A stretch of DNA of 64,000 bases from Thiomicrospira pelophila DSM 1534 (GTDB lineage: Bacteria > Pseudomonadota > Gammaproteobacteria > Thiomicrospirales > Thiomicrospiraceae). Position 1 is the first letter of the stretch; every line of letters begins with the position of its first letter. Made by a program: the position numbers and the translations under genes. The notes below the pieces were generated by a model, which saw nothing but the letters and a program-made list of their open reading frames with translations, did no database searches and was not told the origin of the DNA. Where the stretch lies: positions 992,001-1,056,000 of the forward strand of contig NZ_JOMR01000001.1 of the NCBI RefSeq assembly GCF_000711195.1, written 5' to 3'. Positions 9,721 through 17,899 of the stretch are shown here, piece by piece.

Positions 9721-10398
9721 ATGAGTCAGCAACGAGCCGTCGTTTTATTGTCCGGTGGTTTGGACTCCGTAACGGTATTGGCGCATGCTCACGCCCAAGG
9801 TTACGAGTGCCATACCTTGAGTTTTGACTATGGTCAACGTCATCAAGTTGAATTGCAGGCTGCAGAGCGATTAGCGGCGCAATATGGGGCCAAAACTCAC
9901 CGAGTCATGCAAATGAATATGGCTGCGATTGGCGGCTCAGCTTTAACTGATAATACAATTGATGTTCCTGTAGGCGGAGTAGGGACAGATATTCCAGTCA
10001 CCTATGTGCCAGCACGTAATACAATTTTCCTGTCTTATGCGCTTGGTTTAGCTGAAGTTTTGGAAGCGCAGCATATTTTTATTGGTGTTAACTCGGTGGA
10101 TTATTCGGGTTACCCGGATTGTCGGCCCGAATATATAGCGGCGTTTGAAACGATGGCGAATCTTGCGACTAAAACAGCGGTGGAAGGTCACTTAATTAAA
10201 ATTCAAACTCCATTGATGAATCTCACTAAAGCTCAGATTATCCATATGGGGCTGAAGTTAGGTGTGGATTATTCGCTTACGGTGTCTTGTTATCAGGCTG
10301 ATAGTGATGGACGAGCATGTGGTCAATGCGATTCTTGTCGTTTACGCCAACAAGGTTTTGCCGAAGCTGGTGTGACCGACCCAACACGCTATCGCTAA
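9721..10398 (+). CDS. queC: 7-cyano-7-deazaguanine synthase QueC
   Basis: Makes preQ0 from 7-carboxy-7-deazaguanine in the queuosine pathway, using ATP and ammonia. The PP-loop [12 protein letters not shown] lies at residues 8-19 and the zinc-binding cysteines are Cys190, Cys200, Cys203 and Cys206. Length 225 is normal. It follows cpoB after one base and probably ends the tol-pal transcript. queD, queE and queF are not in view. Confidence 0.96.
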   Translation: MSQQRAVVLLSGGLDSVTVLAHAHAQGYECHTLSFDYGQRHQVELQAAERLAAQYGAKTHRVMQMNMAAIGGSALTDNTIDVPVGGVGTDIPVTYVPARNTIFLSYALGLAEVLEAQHIFIGVNSVDYSGYPDCRPEYIAAFETMANLATKTAVEGHLIKIQTPLMNLTKAQIIHMGLKLGVDYSLTVSCYQADSDGRACGQCDSCRLRQQGFAEAGVTDPTRYR

Positions 10399-10542
10399 TT
10401 TCTATATTCTTTTTAATTTGGTTTATACCTGTGGATTCATATAAACGATTAAGTTTCATAGGTTTATGTTAGCTTGGTGGTTTGTCTGATTGGTCTGTCT
10501 ATTTGGTGGCTTAAAAAAATCTAAAAAAAATCACCAAAAGGC

Positions 10543-10570
10543 TTGCCAAGCCGCGCTAGCTCTGTATAAT
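10543..10570 (+). promoter_or_regulatory. Promoter of tRNA-Lys
   Basis: TTGCCA at 10543-10548 and a perfect TATAAT at 10565-10570, 16 bases apart, with the GC-rich ACGCCGC discriminator expected of a stable-RNA promoter. The tRNA begins 18 bases after the -10. The 144 bases between queC and this site hold no gene that I can see. Confidence 0.75.
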
Positions 10571-10587
10571 ACGCCGCATATCAACGA

Positions 10588-10663
10588 GGGTCGTTAGCTC
10601 AGTTGGTAGAGCAGTTGGCTTTTAACCAATTGGTCGTGCGTTCGAGTCGCACACGACCCACCA
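10588..10663 (+). tRNA. tRNA-Lys (anticodon UUU)
   Basis: Complete cloverleaf: acceptor GGGTCGT pairs with ACGACCC, the D arm is TAGCTCAGTTGGTAGAGCA, the anticodon loop CTTTTAA gives UUU, the T arm has GTTCGAGTC, and CCA is encoded. Confidence 0.97.
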
Positions 10664-10670
10664 TATATGG

Positions 10671-10704
10671 AAACCCTGTTAAGTTTACTTAACAGGGTTT
10701 TTTT
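10671..10704 (+). terminator. Rho-independent terminator after tRNA-Lys
   Basis: A 13-base-pair stem (AAACCCTGTTAAG with its complement), a TTTA loop and a run of seven T. It lies eight bases after the tRNA. Confidence 0.9.
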
Positions 10705-10822
10705 ATGCCTTGAATTCAAAAACCGCTATTCGTTTTAGATTTTGTCTGCTATATTTCGATTTTTTATCACCAACCCAGCGTGCCATTATCGCAAGGTCAT
10801 CTTTTGAACAAGGATCCCTTTA

Positions 10823-12256
10823 ATGTTAATTAGTTTTACATTTTTATATTTATTGGTTTCGATAGGTTTGGGGCTGTATGCGGCCACCAAAGTTAAAAAC
10901 ATGGGTGACTATGTATCAGCCGGTCGAAGTCTGCCTATTTGGGTGGTTATGGCGATGGTGTTCGCTACTTGGTTTGGTGCCGAGACGGTGCTGGGAATTC
11001 CGGCGGAGTTTTTAGAGGGTGATTTAGGTTCTTTGATCTCTGATCCTTTTGGTGCGGCTCTATGTTTGATTTTGTTTGGCTTGTTTTTAGCGCGCAAGCT
11101 TTATCGAATGAACTTACTCACACTGGGCGACTTTTATCGAGTACGTTTTGACCGTCGTACTGAATTAGTGGCGTCCGTTGCGATTGCGATCTCTTATTTA
11201 GGCTGGGTATCAGCCCAAATTATGGCGTTAGGCATTGTATTCAATGTTTTATCGGATGGCTACATTAGTCAATTCAACGGTATCTTGTTAGGCACCTCGG
11301 TGGTGTTAATTTATACCTTATTTGGTGGCATGTGGTCGGTGGCTGTCACTACCTTTGTACAGATGATTGTGATTGTGTTGGGTTTGTTGTTTATTGCTTG
11401 GTATTTGTCAGGTATGACGGGTGGTGTAGCGCCGGTGATTGAACATGCCGCCGAAGCAAATAAGTTTAACTTTTTGCCCGATTTTAATGCGATTGCGATG
11501 CTGGCTTTTATGTCGGCCTTATTAACTATGGGTTTGGGGTCGCTCGCGCAACAGGATGTGTTTCAGCGAGCCAACACCGCTAAAAATGAAAACGTAGCGG
11601 TCTGGGCGACGGTTGGTGGCGGGGTGTTGTACTTGTTGTTTGCCGCTGTGCCAATTTTCTTGGGTTATTCCGCCTACCTGATTAACCCTGATCTAGTTAA
11701 TCATTTTATGCAGCTCGATAGTCAGCAGGTTTTGCCACAGTTGGTCAAACAACACTTGCCTTTATTTGCTCAGGTGATTTTTTATGGCGCGCTTTTATCG
11801 GTGATTATGTCAACCGCATCCGCCACCATGCTGGCGCCATCGGTAATTATTTCTGAAAACATATTAAAAGGCTTTGTTACAGGGTTGAGTGATCGTTATT
11901 TATTAATGATGACACGTGGCGTGGTGGTGGCGTTTGCCTTGTTGGTGGCAATTTATACTCTCTGGTCTTTAGAGCAAGATACCTCGATTCATAAAATGGT
12001 TGAGAATGCTTATAAGATCACGTTGGTGGTGGCCTTTGTGCCCTTGGTGGCGGGTCTTTATTGGAAGCGAGCCAGCTCTGCGGGAGCGTATTTGGGGATT
12101 GCGATGGGGGTAATCGTTTGGTTGGCTCTGGAGGTATTAGTACCGTCGCTAGAAGAAAGCTTGCCGGCTCACTTTATTGGCTTCTTTGCGGCCATTATCG
12201 GTATGGTTATCGGCTCTTTACGCTGGCCAAACACTCAGGCTTCGGTGGTGACCTAA
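10823..12256 (+). CDS. Sodium:solute symporter (SSS family)
   Basis: Multi-pass inner-membrane transporter of the PutP/SSS type with about 13 hydrophobic helices over 477 residues. Family features include an N-terminal YVSAGRSLPIWVVMAMVFATWFGAET-like helix (key residues AGR, WFGAE) and the GLGSLAQQDVFQRANTAKNE loop after helix 6. The substrate cannot be told from sequence; proline, pantothenate and acetate carriers share these traits. AAGGATCC precedes ATG 10823. It stands alone between the tRNA-Lys terminator and the palindrome at 12259. Confidence 0.88.
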   Translation: MLISFTFLYLLVSIGLGLYAATKVKNMGDYVSAGRSLPIWVVMAMVFATWFGAETVLGIPAEFLEGDLGSLISDPFGAALCLILFGLFLARKLYRMNLLTLGDFYRVRFDRRTELVASVAIAISYLGWVSAQIMALGIVFNVLSDGYISQFNGILLGTSVVLIYTLFGGMWSVAVTTFVQMIVIVLGLLFIAWYLSGMTGGVAPVIEHAAEANKFNFLPDFNAIAMLAFMSALLTMGLGSLAQQDVFQRANTAKNENVAVWATVGGGVLYLLFAAVPIFLGYSAYLINPDLVNHFMQLDSQQVLPQLVKQHLPLFAQVIFYGALLSVIMSTASATMLAPSVIISENILKGFVTGLSDRYLLMMTRGVVVAFALLVAIYTLWSLEQDTSIHKMVENAYKITLVVAFVPLVAGLYWKRASSAGAYLGIAMGVIVWLALEVLVPSLEESLPAHFIGFFAAIIGMVIGSLRWPNTQASVVT

Positions 12257-12291
12257 CCACCAGGCCTGGTGATTCGGAGTGCTGGTAGGTT
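12257..12291. repeat. Iterated palindrome copy, composite and eroded (upstream of helicase gene)
   Basis: Exact ACCAGGCCTGGT at 12259-12270 within CCACCAGGCCTGGTGATTC, followed by CGGAGTGCTGGTAGG. The whole resembles the doubled element at 13859-13896 minus eight bases (ACCAGGCC) and with small changes. Intergenic. Confidence 0.8.
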
Positions 12292-12367
12292 TAATCTTAT
12301 TTAATTCCTTGCGTTTATAACAGGCGGTTCGCATAATGGGCAGCCTTATACAAAATGCGATGTTGGG

Positions 12368-13849
12368 ATGAACTCTGGTTATCAAATTGGGTCACATGAA
12401 GCCACACCAGAACAGGTGTTGATTATTGAAGCGGCTTTACGTGGCGAAAGTTTTAAAGTGCCCGCTTTTGCAGGGGCCTCTAAAACCACCACGCTTAAAG
12501 GTGTGGCGGAACACCTGACTTATAAACGCATCCTGTACTTGGCGTTTAACAAAGCGATTGCTGATGAGGCACGCCAACTTTTCCCTAACTGGGTCGAATG
12601 TCGCACCGCCCACAGTTTGGCTTATCGTTTTATGATGGCTTCTCAGCCGAGCTATAAAGATAAGCTGCAGCGTGGTGGCGCATTTTTACCCTATCAAGAC
12701 TTAGAAACCCACTCCGGCAAGCCTGAACATTGGCGACCGTTTCGTCGATCGCGTTTTCAGGTGAATATTGCGATTGGGGAAACGCTTGCTCAGTATTTCA
12801 ATTCTGCCGATCTTCGAGTCACAGAAGCACATATTCCTGAAGCGGTCATGCTCTGGGGTAAATCGGCGCGTCCTCAAGAATTGGCTTTGTTTGTCGGACA
12901 ACTTATCGATATAACGCAGCAGCTCGCCGACAATATGCTGGATCCGGCTTGTGATTGCGCCATGACCCATGATGCTTATCTTAAAGCCTTCCAGCTTCGC
13001 CAGCCCAAATTGGCTTATGATGTGATTTTGTTGGATGAAGCGCAGGATACTAATCCGGTTTTACAGGCCATTATGCGCCACCAGGCCTGCCAGAAAATCC
13101 TAGTGGGGGATCGACATCAAGAAATCTACGCTTGGCGCAATGCAGTTAATACCATGGAAGGTTTGGCGTTAAAAGAATACGCTTTGACGCATTCTTTCCG
13201 GTTTGGCGAGCATATTTCAGAGCTGGCGAATCGGTTGCTACAAAAGGTGTCGGAAACTCGAAAAATTGTCGGTTTAGGGCAGGATCTTCCAATTAATCAG
13301 GGGTTTGATAAACATCAACCCTATGCGGTCATGTGTCGAACTAACGCCAAAGTGTTTGAGGTCGCCGACTTTTGTTTAACGCGCGGTATTCCCTACAGTA
13401 TTAATGGCGGGTTAGAACAAATTACGCGTTTGATTGCATCCGCCTATGGTTTGTATCAGGGCGATCGAAAAGCGCCGCGTTCACCGGAGCTAAGTCTATT
13501 CGGTTCGTGGCAAGAGTTTAGTGAGGTCGCAGACGAGCTTAATAAATCTGAATGGAAAACCATTATTAAGTTTGTTGAAACCCATAAAGAGAAAACCCTC
13601 AATAAAATCCAGCAGTTAGGTAAAAATGCATTTCCTTATGCGGCGCAAGCCCATGTGTTTATTAGTACCGTGCATAAAGCGAAAGGCTTAGGGTTTGATC
13701 AAGTTGTCTTAGCCTCAGATTTTGAATGGCCGGATGTAAAACAACCCAGTTTTCGGGAAGGATTAAATGTCATTTATGTGGCGATTACACGCGCTAAACG
13801 TGTATTAGTTTTGCCCAAGAGTTTGCGGCAGGCACTTAATTTAAGCTAA
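12368..13849 (+). CDS. UvrD/Rep-like (FBH1-type) DNA helicase
   Basis: Superfamily 1A helicase-like ATPase of 493 residues. Motifs in order: Walker A region PAFAGASKTTTL (residues 32-43), TAHSLAYRF (Ib-like), Walker B LLDEAQDTNPVLQ (about 223-235), motif III LVGDRHQEIYAWRNA, motif IV LTHSFRFG, motif V STVHKAKGLGFDQVVLASDF and motif VI YVAITRAKRVLVLP. It is shorter than UvrD and lacks the 2B domain, like FBH1-type enzymes. The P-loop reads GASKT rather than GxGKT. The gene stands alone and is bracketed by related palindromic repeats at 12257 and 13859, which hints at insertion. Its partner or pathway is not shown. Confidence 0.85.
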   Translation: MNSGYQIGSHEATPEQVLIIEAALRGESFKVPAFAGASKTTTLKGVAEHLTYKRILYLAFNKAIADEARQLFPNWVECRTAHSLAYRFMMASQPSYKDKLQRGGAFLPYQDLETHSGKPEHWRPFRRSRFQVNIAIGETLAQYFNSADLRVTEAHIPEAVMLWGKSARPQELALFVGQLIDITQQLADNMLDPACDCAMTHDAYLKAFQLRQPKLAYDVILLDEAQDTNPVLQAIMRHQACQKILVGDRHQEIYAWRNAVNTMEGLALKEYALTHSFRFGEHISELANRLLQKVSETRKIVGLGQDLPINQGFDKHQPYAVMCRTNAKVFEVADFCLTRGIPYSINGGLEQITRLIASAYGLYQGDRKAPRSPELSLFGSWQEFSEVADELNKSEWKTIIKFVETHKEKTLNKIQQLGKNAFPYAAQAHVFISTVHKAKGLGFDQVVLASDFEWPDVKQPSFREGLNVIYVAITRAKRVLVLPKSLRQALNLS

Positions 13850-13858
13850 GGTTTAAGG

Positions 13859-13896
13859 CCACCAGGCCTGGTATTCGGAAGCACCAGGCCTGGTGG
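13859..13896. repeat. Doubled iterated palindrome between convergent genes
   Basis: Two exact ACCAGGCCTGGT copies (13861-13872 and 13883-13894) separated by ten bases. Together they make a larger inverted repeat, CCACCAGGCCTGGT-N10-ACCAGGCCTGGTGG. It sits between the helicase gene stop (+) and the ygfZ stop (-), so a hairpin here could end both transcripts, although no T-run follows. Confidence 0.9.
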
Positions 13897-13906
13897 AGAG
13901 GGGAGG

Positions 13907-14974
13907 TTAATCTTCGTCGGTGATCAAATAAGGTAAAGGTTCAATTTTAACCAGTCCACCGCTTAGCGTGTGTAGGTTGCCTTCTACTTTTTCCAGCGCG
14001 CGTAAACTGCCAACCACAAGACACAAGGTGCCTTCAAAAATATCCGGGTTGGATAATACAACATCCAGCTTGTGAACCTTCTCGTTGGAATCCATCACTT
14101 CTAATGTATCGCCCGTGTTTAATTCCAACACTTCATCCAGATGCAGGCGTAACATGCGTTTGGCAGCCTTACCACGGTAATGCAGGCGTGCAATAATTTC
14201 TTGGCCAGGGAAGCAACCTTTTTTAAAGTTAATGACCTGAGTTTTGTCTAAGTTAAGAAATTGCGCGATGTGTTTACCGCTGTTGGCGGCGGTCACTTCG
14301 GCTAAGCCCGAAGCAATGTTAAGCAAACGCCAATCATAGCTATTAGTAACATCGCCATTTGAACGTAATTTTGACCAGGCCTCAATCGCTTGTTCTGCCG
14401 GCGCAAATAGTTCGTAGCGATGGAATGGCCCGGGCACTTTGATAATGCGAACTGACTCTAACCCAGGTTCTTTAGACGCCATGGAAGCAAATTCTTTTTT
14501 GATTTTAGTATCTAAGCGTCGCTGAATATCCAAGTCTGCAAATTGACCCGCAAAGCCAAAACGTACCCAAGTGTCAGAGATTTCTTCTAAGGTCACTTTA
14601 GAGCGCATTACAAACATTTGTAAACGTTTTAGAATTGGCTCACGTAATGAACCATCAAAACTTAGGAAATAGTCACCATCGTGCATGAACACCAAAAACA
14701 AAGCGAGTACTTGCCCTTGCGGATCATTGAAGGACGAAAATTGAGCCGCTTCTTCATTCACTTGGGTAATATCATTACTCAGCTGACCTTGTAAAAAAGC
14801 TTGGGCTTCTTCGCCTGATACACGTATCAAAGCTTGGTGGGCTAAGCTGGTCATGACCGGGCCATGTTTGATTAACACGCGTTCTAATTCGGGAAACTCA
14901 AACTGGCTGACCGCGCCGCTATCGTCAAACTGGGCTTTTTGTTCGGTCAAAAAATCGTGCCATAGACTATTCAT
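13907..14974 (-). CDS. ygfZ: Folate-dependent YgfZ/GcvT-like iron-sulfur protein
   Basis: Folate-binding protein of the YgfZ family, needed for the activity of some Fe-S enzymes such as MiaB in E. coli. The signature KGCFPGQEI with the key Cys lies at about residues 252-260, followed by ARLHYRGKAAKRM. Length 355 is in the family range. AAGGAATAACC precedes the ATG at 14974. It is a single gene, convergent with the helicase gene. Confidence 0.9.
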   Translation of the reverse strand: MNSLWHDFLTEQKAQFDDSGAVSQFEFPELERVLIKHGPVMTSLAHQALIRVSGEEAQAFLQGQLSNDITQVNEEAAQFSSFNDPQGQVLALFLVFMHDGDYFLSFDGSLREPILKRLQMFVMRSKVTLEEISDTWVRFGFAGQFADLDIQRRLDTKIKKEFASMASKEPGLESVRIIKVPGPFHRYELFAPAEQAIEAWSKLRSNGDVTNSYDWRLLNIASGLAEVTAANSGKHIAQFLNLDKTQVINFKKGCFPGQEIIARLHYRGKAAKRMLRLHLDEVLELNTGDTLEVMDSNEKVHKLDVVLSNPDIFEGTLCLVVGSLRALEKVEGNLHTLSGGLVKIEPLPYLITDED

Positions 14975-15137
14975 GACGGTTATTCCTTTCGAATCCTATT
15001 GGTTTGGGCCTGAAATCATACCCTAGTATGGCGCTGGGTTAAATGGGGCATGTTGGAATCTGATTGAAATTTTGCGGGGACCCCAGTATATTAGCGAGTA
15101 TGTTAGCGTCTAAATAAGTAAACACTGGGAGTAACTG

Positions 15138-15680
15138 GTGACAACGAATAAGAAAGAGTTTTTGACCTTTGAGCTGGGTAAAGAAGAATACGCGGTAGAA
15201 ATATTACGTGTTCAAGAAATTCGCGGTTGGGAAAACCCCGATCCATTACCGAACGTGCCCAGTTATGTGAAAGGCGTGGTCGACTTACGCGGGACGATTG
15301 TGCCGATTATTGATTTACGTGAAAAATTTAAACTGAAGGTCTCTTATGATGTCACGACGGTGGTTGTGGTGGTGCATGTTTTGACTAACCAAGGCGAGCG
15401 TATCATGGGCTTGGTGGTCGACTCGGTTTCAGATGTACAGCAGTTTGATGTGGCTAGCTTGCAAGCCGCTCCAGACATTTCGGCCTCTATCGACAGTCAG
15501 TTTATTCTAGGGTTAACCACGGTGTTTAACTCAAGTGCGCCACAAAAAGATCAAAATGAAGCAGGGGCGTCTAAAAAAGGTCGCATGGTCATTGTGATTG
15601 ATATTGACAAACTGGCAAGCGAAGGGCTCATAGAAGATATTGAAGCGGCCGATGCGCACACAATTCGTGGTAATGGTTAA
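15138..15680 (+). CDS. cheW: CheW-domain protein
   Basis: Chemotaxis coupling protein that would link receptors to a CheA kinase. A single CheW domain covers residues about 6-150 (FELGKEEYAVEILRVQEIRGW, key residues EEYAV and VQEI; then VKGVVDLRGTIVPIIDLREKF and GLVVDSVSDV). There is no receiver domain, so it is not CheV. An insertion of about 20 residues (SSAPQKDQNEAGASKKGR) interrupts the last strand. Start is GTG 15138 after GGGAG. No other chemotaxis gene is nearby, so its partner system is elsewhere. Confidence 0.88.
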   Translation: MTTNKKEFLTFELGKEEYAVEILRVQEIRGWENPDPLPNVPSYVKGVVDLRGTIVPIIDLREKFKLKVSYDVTTVVVVVHVLTNQGERIMGLVVDSVSDVQQFDVASLQAAPDISASIDSQFILGLTTVFNSSAPQKDQNEAGASKKGRMVIVIDIDKLASEGLIEDIEAADAHTIRGNG

Positions 15681-15706
15681 GACCGAATCGCTCGATGTTT
15701 AAACTG

Positions 15707-15736
15707 AAAAAGCCAAGTTAATTCACTTGGTTTTTT
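15707..15736. terminator. Bidirectional terminator between cheW and nadB
   Basis: AAAAAGCCAAGT pairs with ACTTGGTTTTTT around a TAATTC loop, with A and T runs on both sides. The stem overlaps the nadB stop codon (15718-15720, minus strand). Confidence 0.8.
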
Positions 15737-17328
15737 CGTTTTGGGGGCTTCAAAATGGTAGGTTTGGATCGACTTTTAGTTTTAGGATAATCCAAGTTGT
15801 AGTGTAGCCCGCGGCTTTCTTTGCGTTTTTGTGCGCTGGTTACCATTAGTTGGGAAACCAAGACCAGGTTGCGTAGCTCGAGCAGGTCGCTATCGAGTGT
15901 ATGTTGATAATAAAATTCGTCAATTTCATTTTGCAGGTTGCGAATACGTTGCGCCGCGCGCTTAAGTCGTTTGTCGGTTCGAACAATACCGACGTAATCC
16001 CACATGACGCGCCTTAACTCGTCCCAATCGTGAGCAACTAAAATTCGCTCCCGCGCTTCGCTAACACGACTGCTGTCCCAAGCCGGAATTTGTTCAGGCA
16101 TAGCAAGGTTTTCAATACTCGTCGACTCAATGCTTTGGCGAGCGGCTTCAGCAAACACTAACCCTTCTAATAACGAATTACTCGCTAGGCGGTTGGCACC
16201 ATGTAAGCCCGTAAAGGCCGTTTCACCAATTGCGTATAAGCCCGCCAGATCGGTTTCGCCTTTTAAATTAGTGACAATACCCCCGCAAGTATAGTGAGCG
16301 GCTGGGACCACCGGAATCGGTTCTTTGCTGATGTCGATGCCGAGTTTTTTGCAGCGACCATAGATAGTGGGAAAGTGGGACTCTAAAAATGCTTTAGGTT
16401 TATGAGTAATATCTAAAAATACACAGTCAATACCGTGAATTTTCATTTCTTGGTCAATCGCTCTTGCCACAATATCTCGTGGTGCCAAGTCAGCTCGCTC
16501 ATCGTATTTCGTCATAAAGGCGTCGCCATTTGGTAAGCGTAAAATACCACCTTCACCACGCACAGCCTCGCTTATTAAAAAGGAACGATCCTTAGGGTGA
16601 AATAAACAGGTCGGATGAAATTGGTTAAACTCCATATTGCCGACTCGACAACCGGCACGCCAAGCCATCGCGATACCATCGCCAGTAGAAGTGTCAGGAT
16701 TACTGGTATAAAGATAGGCTTTGCTTGCACCGCCTGTCGCTAAAATTGTAAAGGGCGCTTGAATGCTATAAATATTGCGGCTTTGTTTGTTTAAAACATA
16801 GGCCCCCACACATCGTGTTTTGTCATCGTTGGTAATGAGATTAACCGTCATGTGGTTGGGTAAGAGTTTGATATTGGGGTGTTGTTTAACCTGATCAATC
16901 AAAGTCGATAAAACGGATTGGCCAGTATGGTCGGCGGCATGAATAACGCGACGATGACTATGTCCACCTTCCTGAGTTAAATGGAATGGGTAATCCGCTT
17001 GACTGTTTTCGGCCGGGCTAAAGGGCACGCCTAATGCTATTAATTCCTCAATGGATTTTGATGCATTTTCGGCCACATAACGTACCGCTTGCGGATCACA
17101 TAATCCAGCACCTGCATTGAGTGTGTCGCTAATATGGGCTTCAACGGAATCAAAAGGATCTAAAACGGCGGCAATGCCACCCTGAGCATACATGGTGCTA
17201 CCTTCAGATAGAGACGATTTAGCCAGCACGATGACATTGCGTTTGTGCGCGAGCTTTAAAGCCAACGATAAACCAGCAATGCCGCTGCCGATTATTAAAA
17301 CATCTGTCTTGAGATTATGGTTTGACAC
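15718..17328 (-). CDS. nadB: L-aspartate oxidase NadB
   Basis: FAD enzyme that oxidises L-aspartate to iminoaspartate, the substrate of NadA (657-1733). Visible are the dinucleotide motif DVLIIGSGIAGLSLALKLA (key GxGxxG, residues about 9-27), STMYAQGGIAAV, the catalytic loop region HPTCLFHP and EAVRGEGGILR, and AAHYTCGGIVTN plus GETAFTGLHGANRLASNSLLE of the succinate dehydrogenase/fumarate reductase flavoprotein family. Length 536 is normal. The only suitable start is GTG at 17328 with a weak ribosome site. Divergent from rseC, the classic gammaproteobacterial layout. Confidence 0.96.
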   Translation of the reverse strand: MSNHNLKTDVLIIGSGIAGLSLALKLAHKRNVIVLAKSSLSEGSTMYAQGGIAAVLDPFDSVEAHISDTLNAGAGLCDPQAVRYVAENASKSIEELIALGVPFSPAENSQADYPFHLTQEGGHSHRRVIHAADHTGQSVLSTLIDQVKQHPNIKLLPNHMTVNLITNDDKTRCVGAYVLNKQSRNIYSIQAPFTILATGGASKAYLYTSNPDTSTGDGIAMAWRAGCRVGNMEFNQFHPTCLFHPKDRSFLISEAVRGEGGILRLPNGDAFMTKYDERADLAPRDIVARAIDQEMKIHGIDCVFLDITHKPKAFLESHFPTIYGRCKKLGIDISKEPIPVVPAAHYTCGGIVTNLKGETDLAGLYAIGETAFTGLHGANRLASNSLLEGLVFAEAARQSIESTSIENLAMPEQIPAWDSSRVSEARERILVAHDWDELRRVMWDYVGIVRTDKRLKRAAQRIRNLQNEIDEFYYQHTLDSDLLELRNLVLVSQLMVTSAQKRKESRGLHYNLDYPKTKSRSKPTILKPPKRKNQVN

Positions 17329-17428
17329 AAAAAATTCGCTCTACCCTTGAATAATTCGACTAATAGTAGCATATTGTTCTAACATTTAGGCTTGATAACC
17401 CCGCTTTAACAGCGATTAAAGGAATGAA

Positions 17429-17899
17429 ATGAGTTCGAGTGAAACCTTGGTGGCTTATGCTCAGGTTGAAGAGGTATCAGAGCAGTATGCTTATATCCGA
17501 ACCCAGCGTGAATCTGGATGTGGAGGCTGTCGCTCAGAACAAACTTGTGGTACCAGTACATTGGCTCGATTGTTTTCGATGGGTACGCAACCCTTATTGA
17601 AACTTCCTAACGATATTAATGCCAGGCCTGGTGATCAGGTAGAACTGGCGTTAGAAGGGCATAACTTAATCAGTCAAGCCTTTATGGCCTATGGTTTGCC
17701 ACTGATTGGTTTGTTTATTGGTGCCTTGTTAGCCTTGTGGTTATGGCCTGATGGGGGAGATATCGCCACTATTACAGGCAGCTTGCTTGGATTAACCATC
17801 GCTTGGTGGTGGGTAAAGCGATATCACCAGCCATTACAGCCTAAATTGGTGCGTGTTGTTTTGAACAAAATGCTTAACGGAGAAGAGAGTAAATTATGA
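17429..17899 (+). CDS. rseC: RseC/MucC-family membrane protein
   Basis: Small inner-membrane protein of the SoxR-reducing/RseC (MucC) family, which modulates sigma-E signalling or keeps SoxR reduced in other bacteria. The N-terminal cysteine cluster CGGCRSEQTC (about residues 31-40) and two adjacent membrane helices (about 84-105 and 110-130) fit. Length 156 is normal. It overlaps degP by four bases. rpoE, rseA and rseB, which normally precede it, are absent: nadB starts only 100 bases upstream. A one-mismatch palindrome copy (17621-17632) codes ARPG. Confidence 0.88.
   Translation: MSSSETLVAYAQVEEVSEQYAYIRTQRESGCGGCRSEQTCGTSTLARLFSMGTQPLLKLPNDINARPGDQVELALEGHNLISQAFMAYGLPLIGLFIGALLALWLWPDGGDIATITGSLLGLTIAWWWVKRYHQPLQPKLVRVVLNKMLNGEESKL

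Noticed and set aside
10399..10542. Possible riboswitch near queC (preQ1 type)
   Set aside because: queC has only one base between it and cpoB, and the gap after queC shows no preQ1-like pseudoknot pattern.
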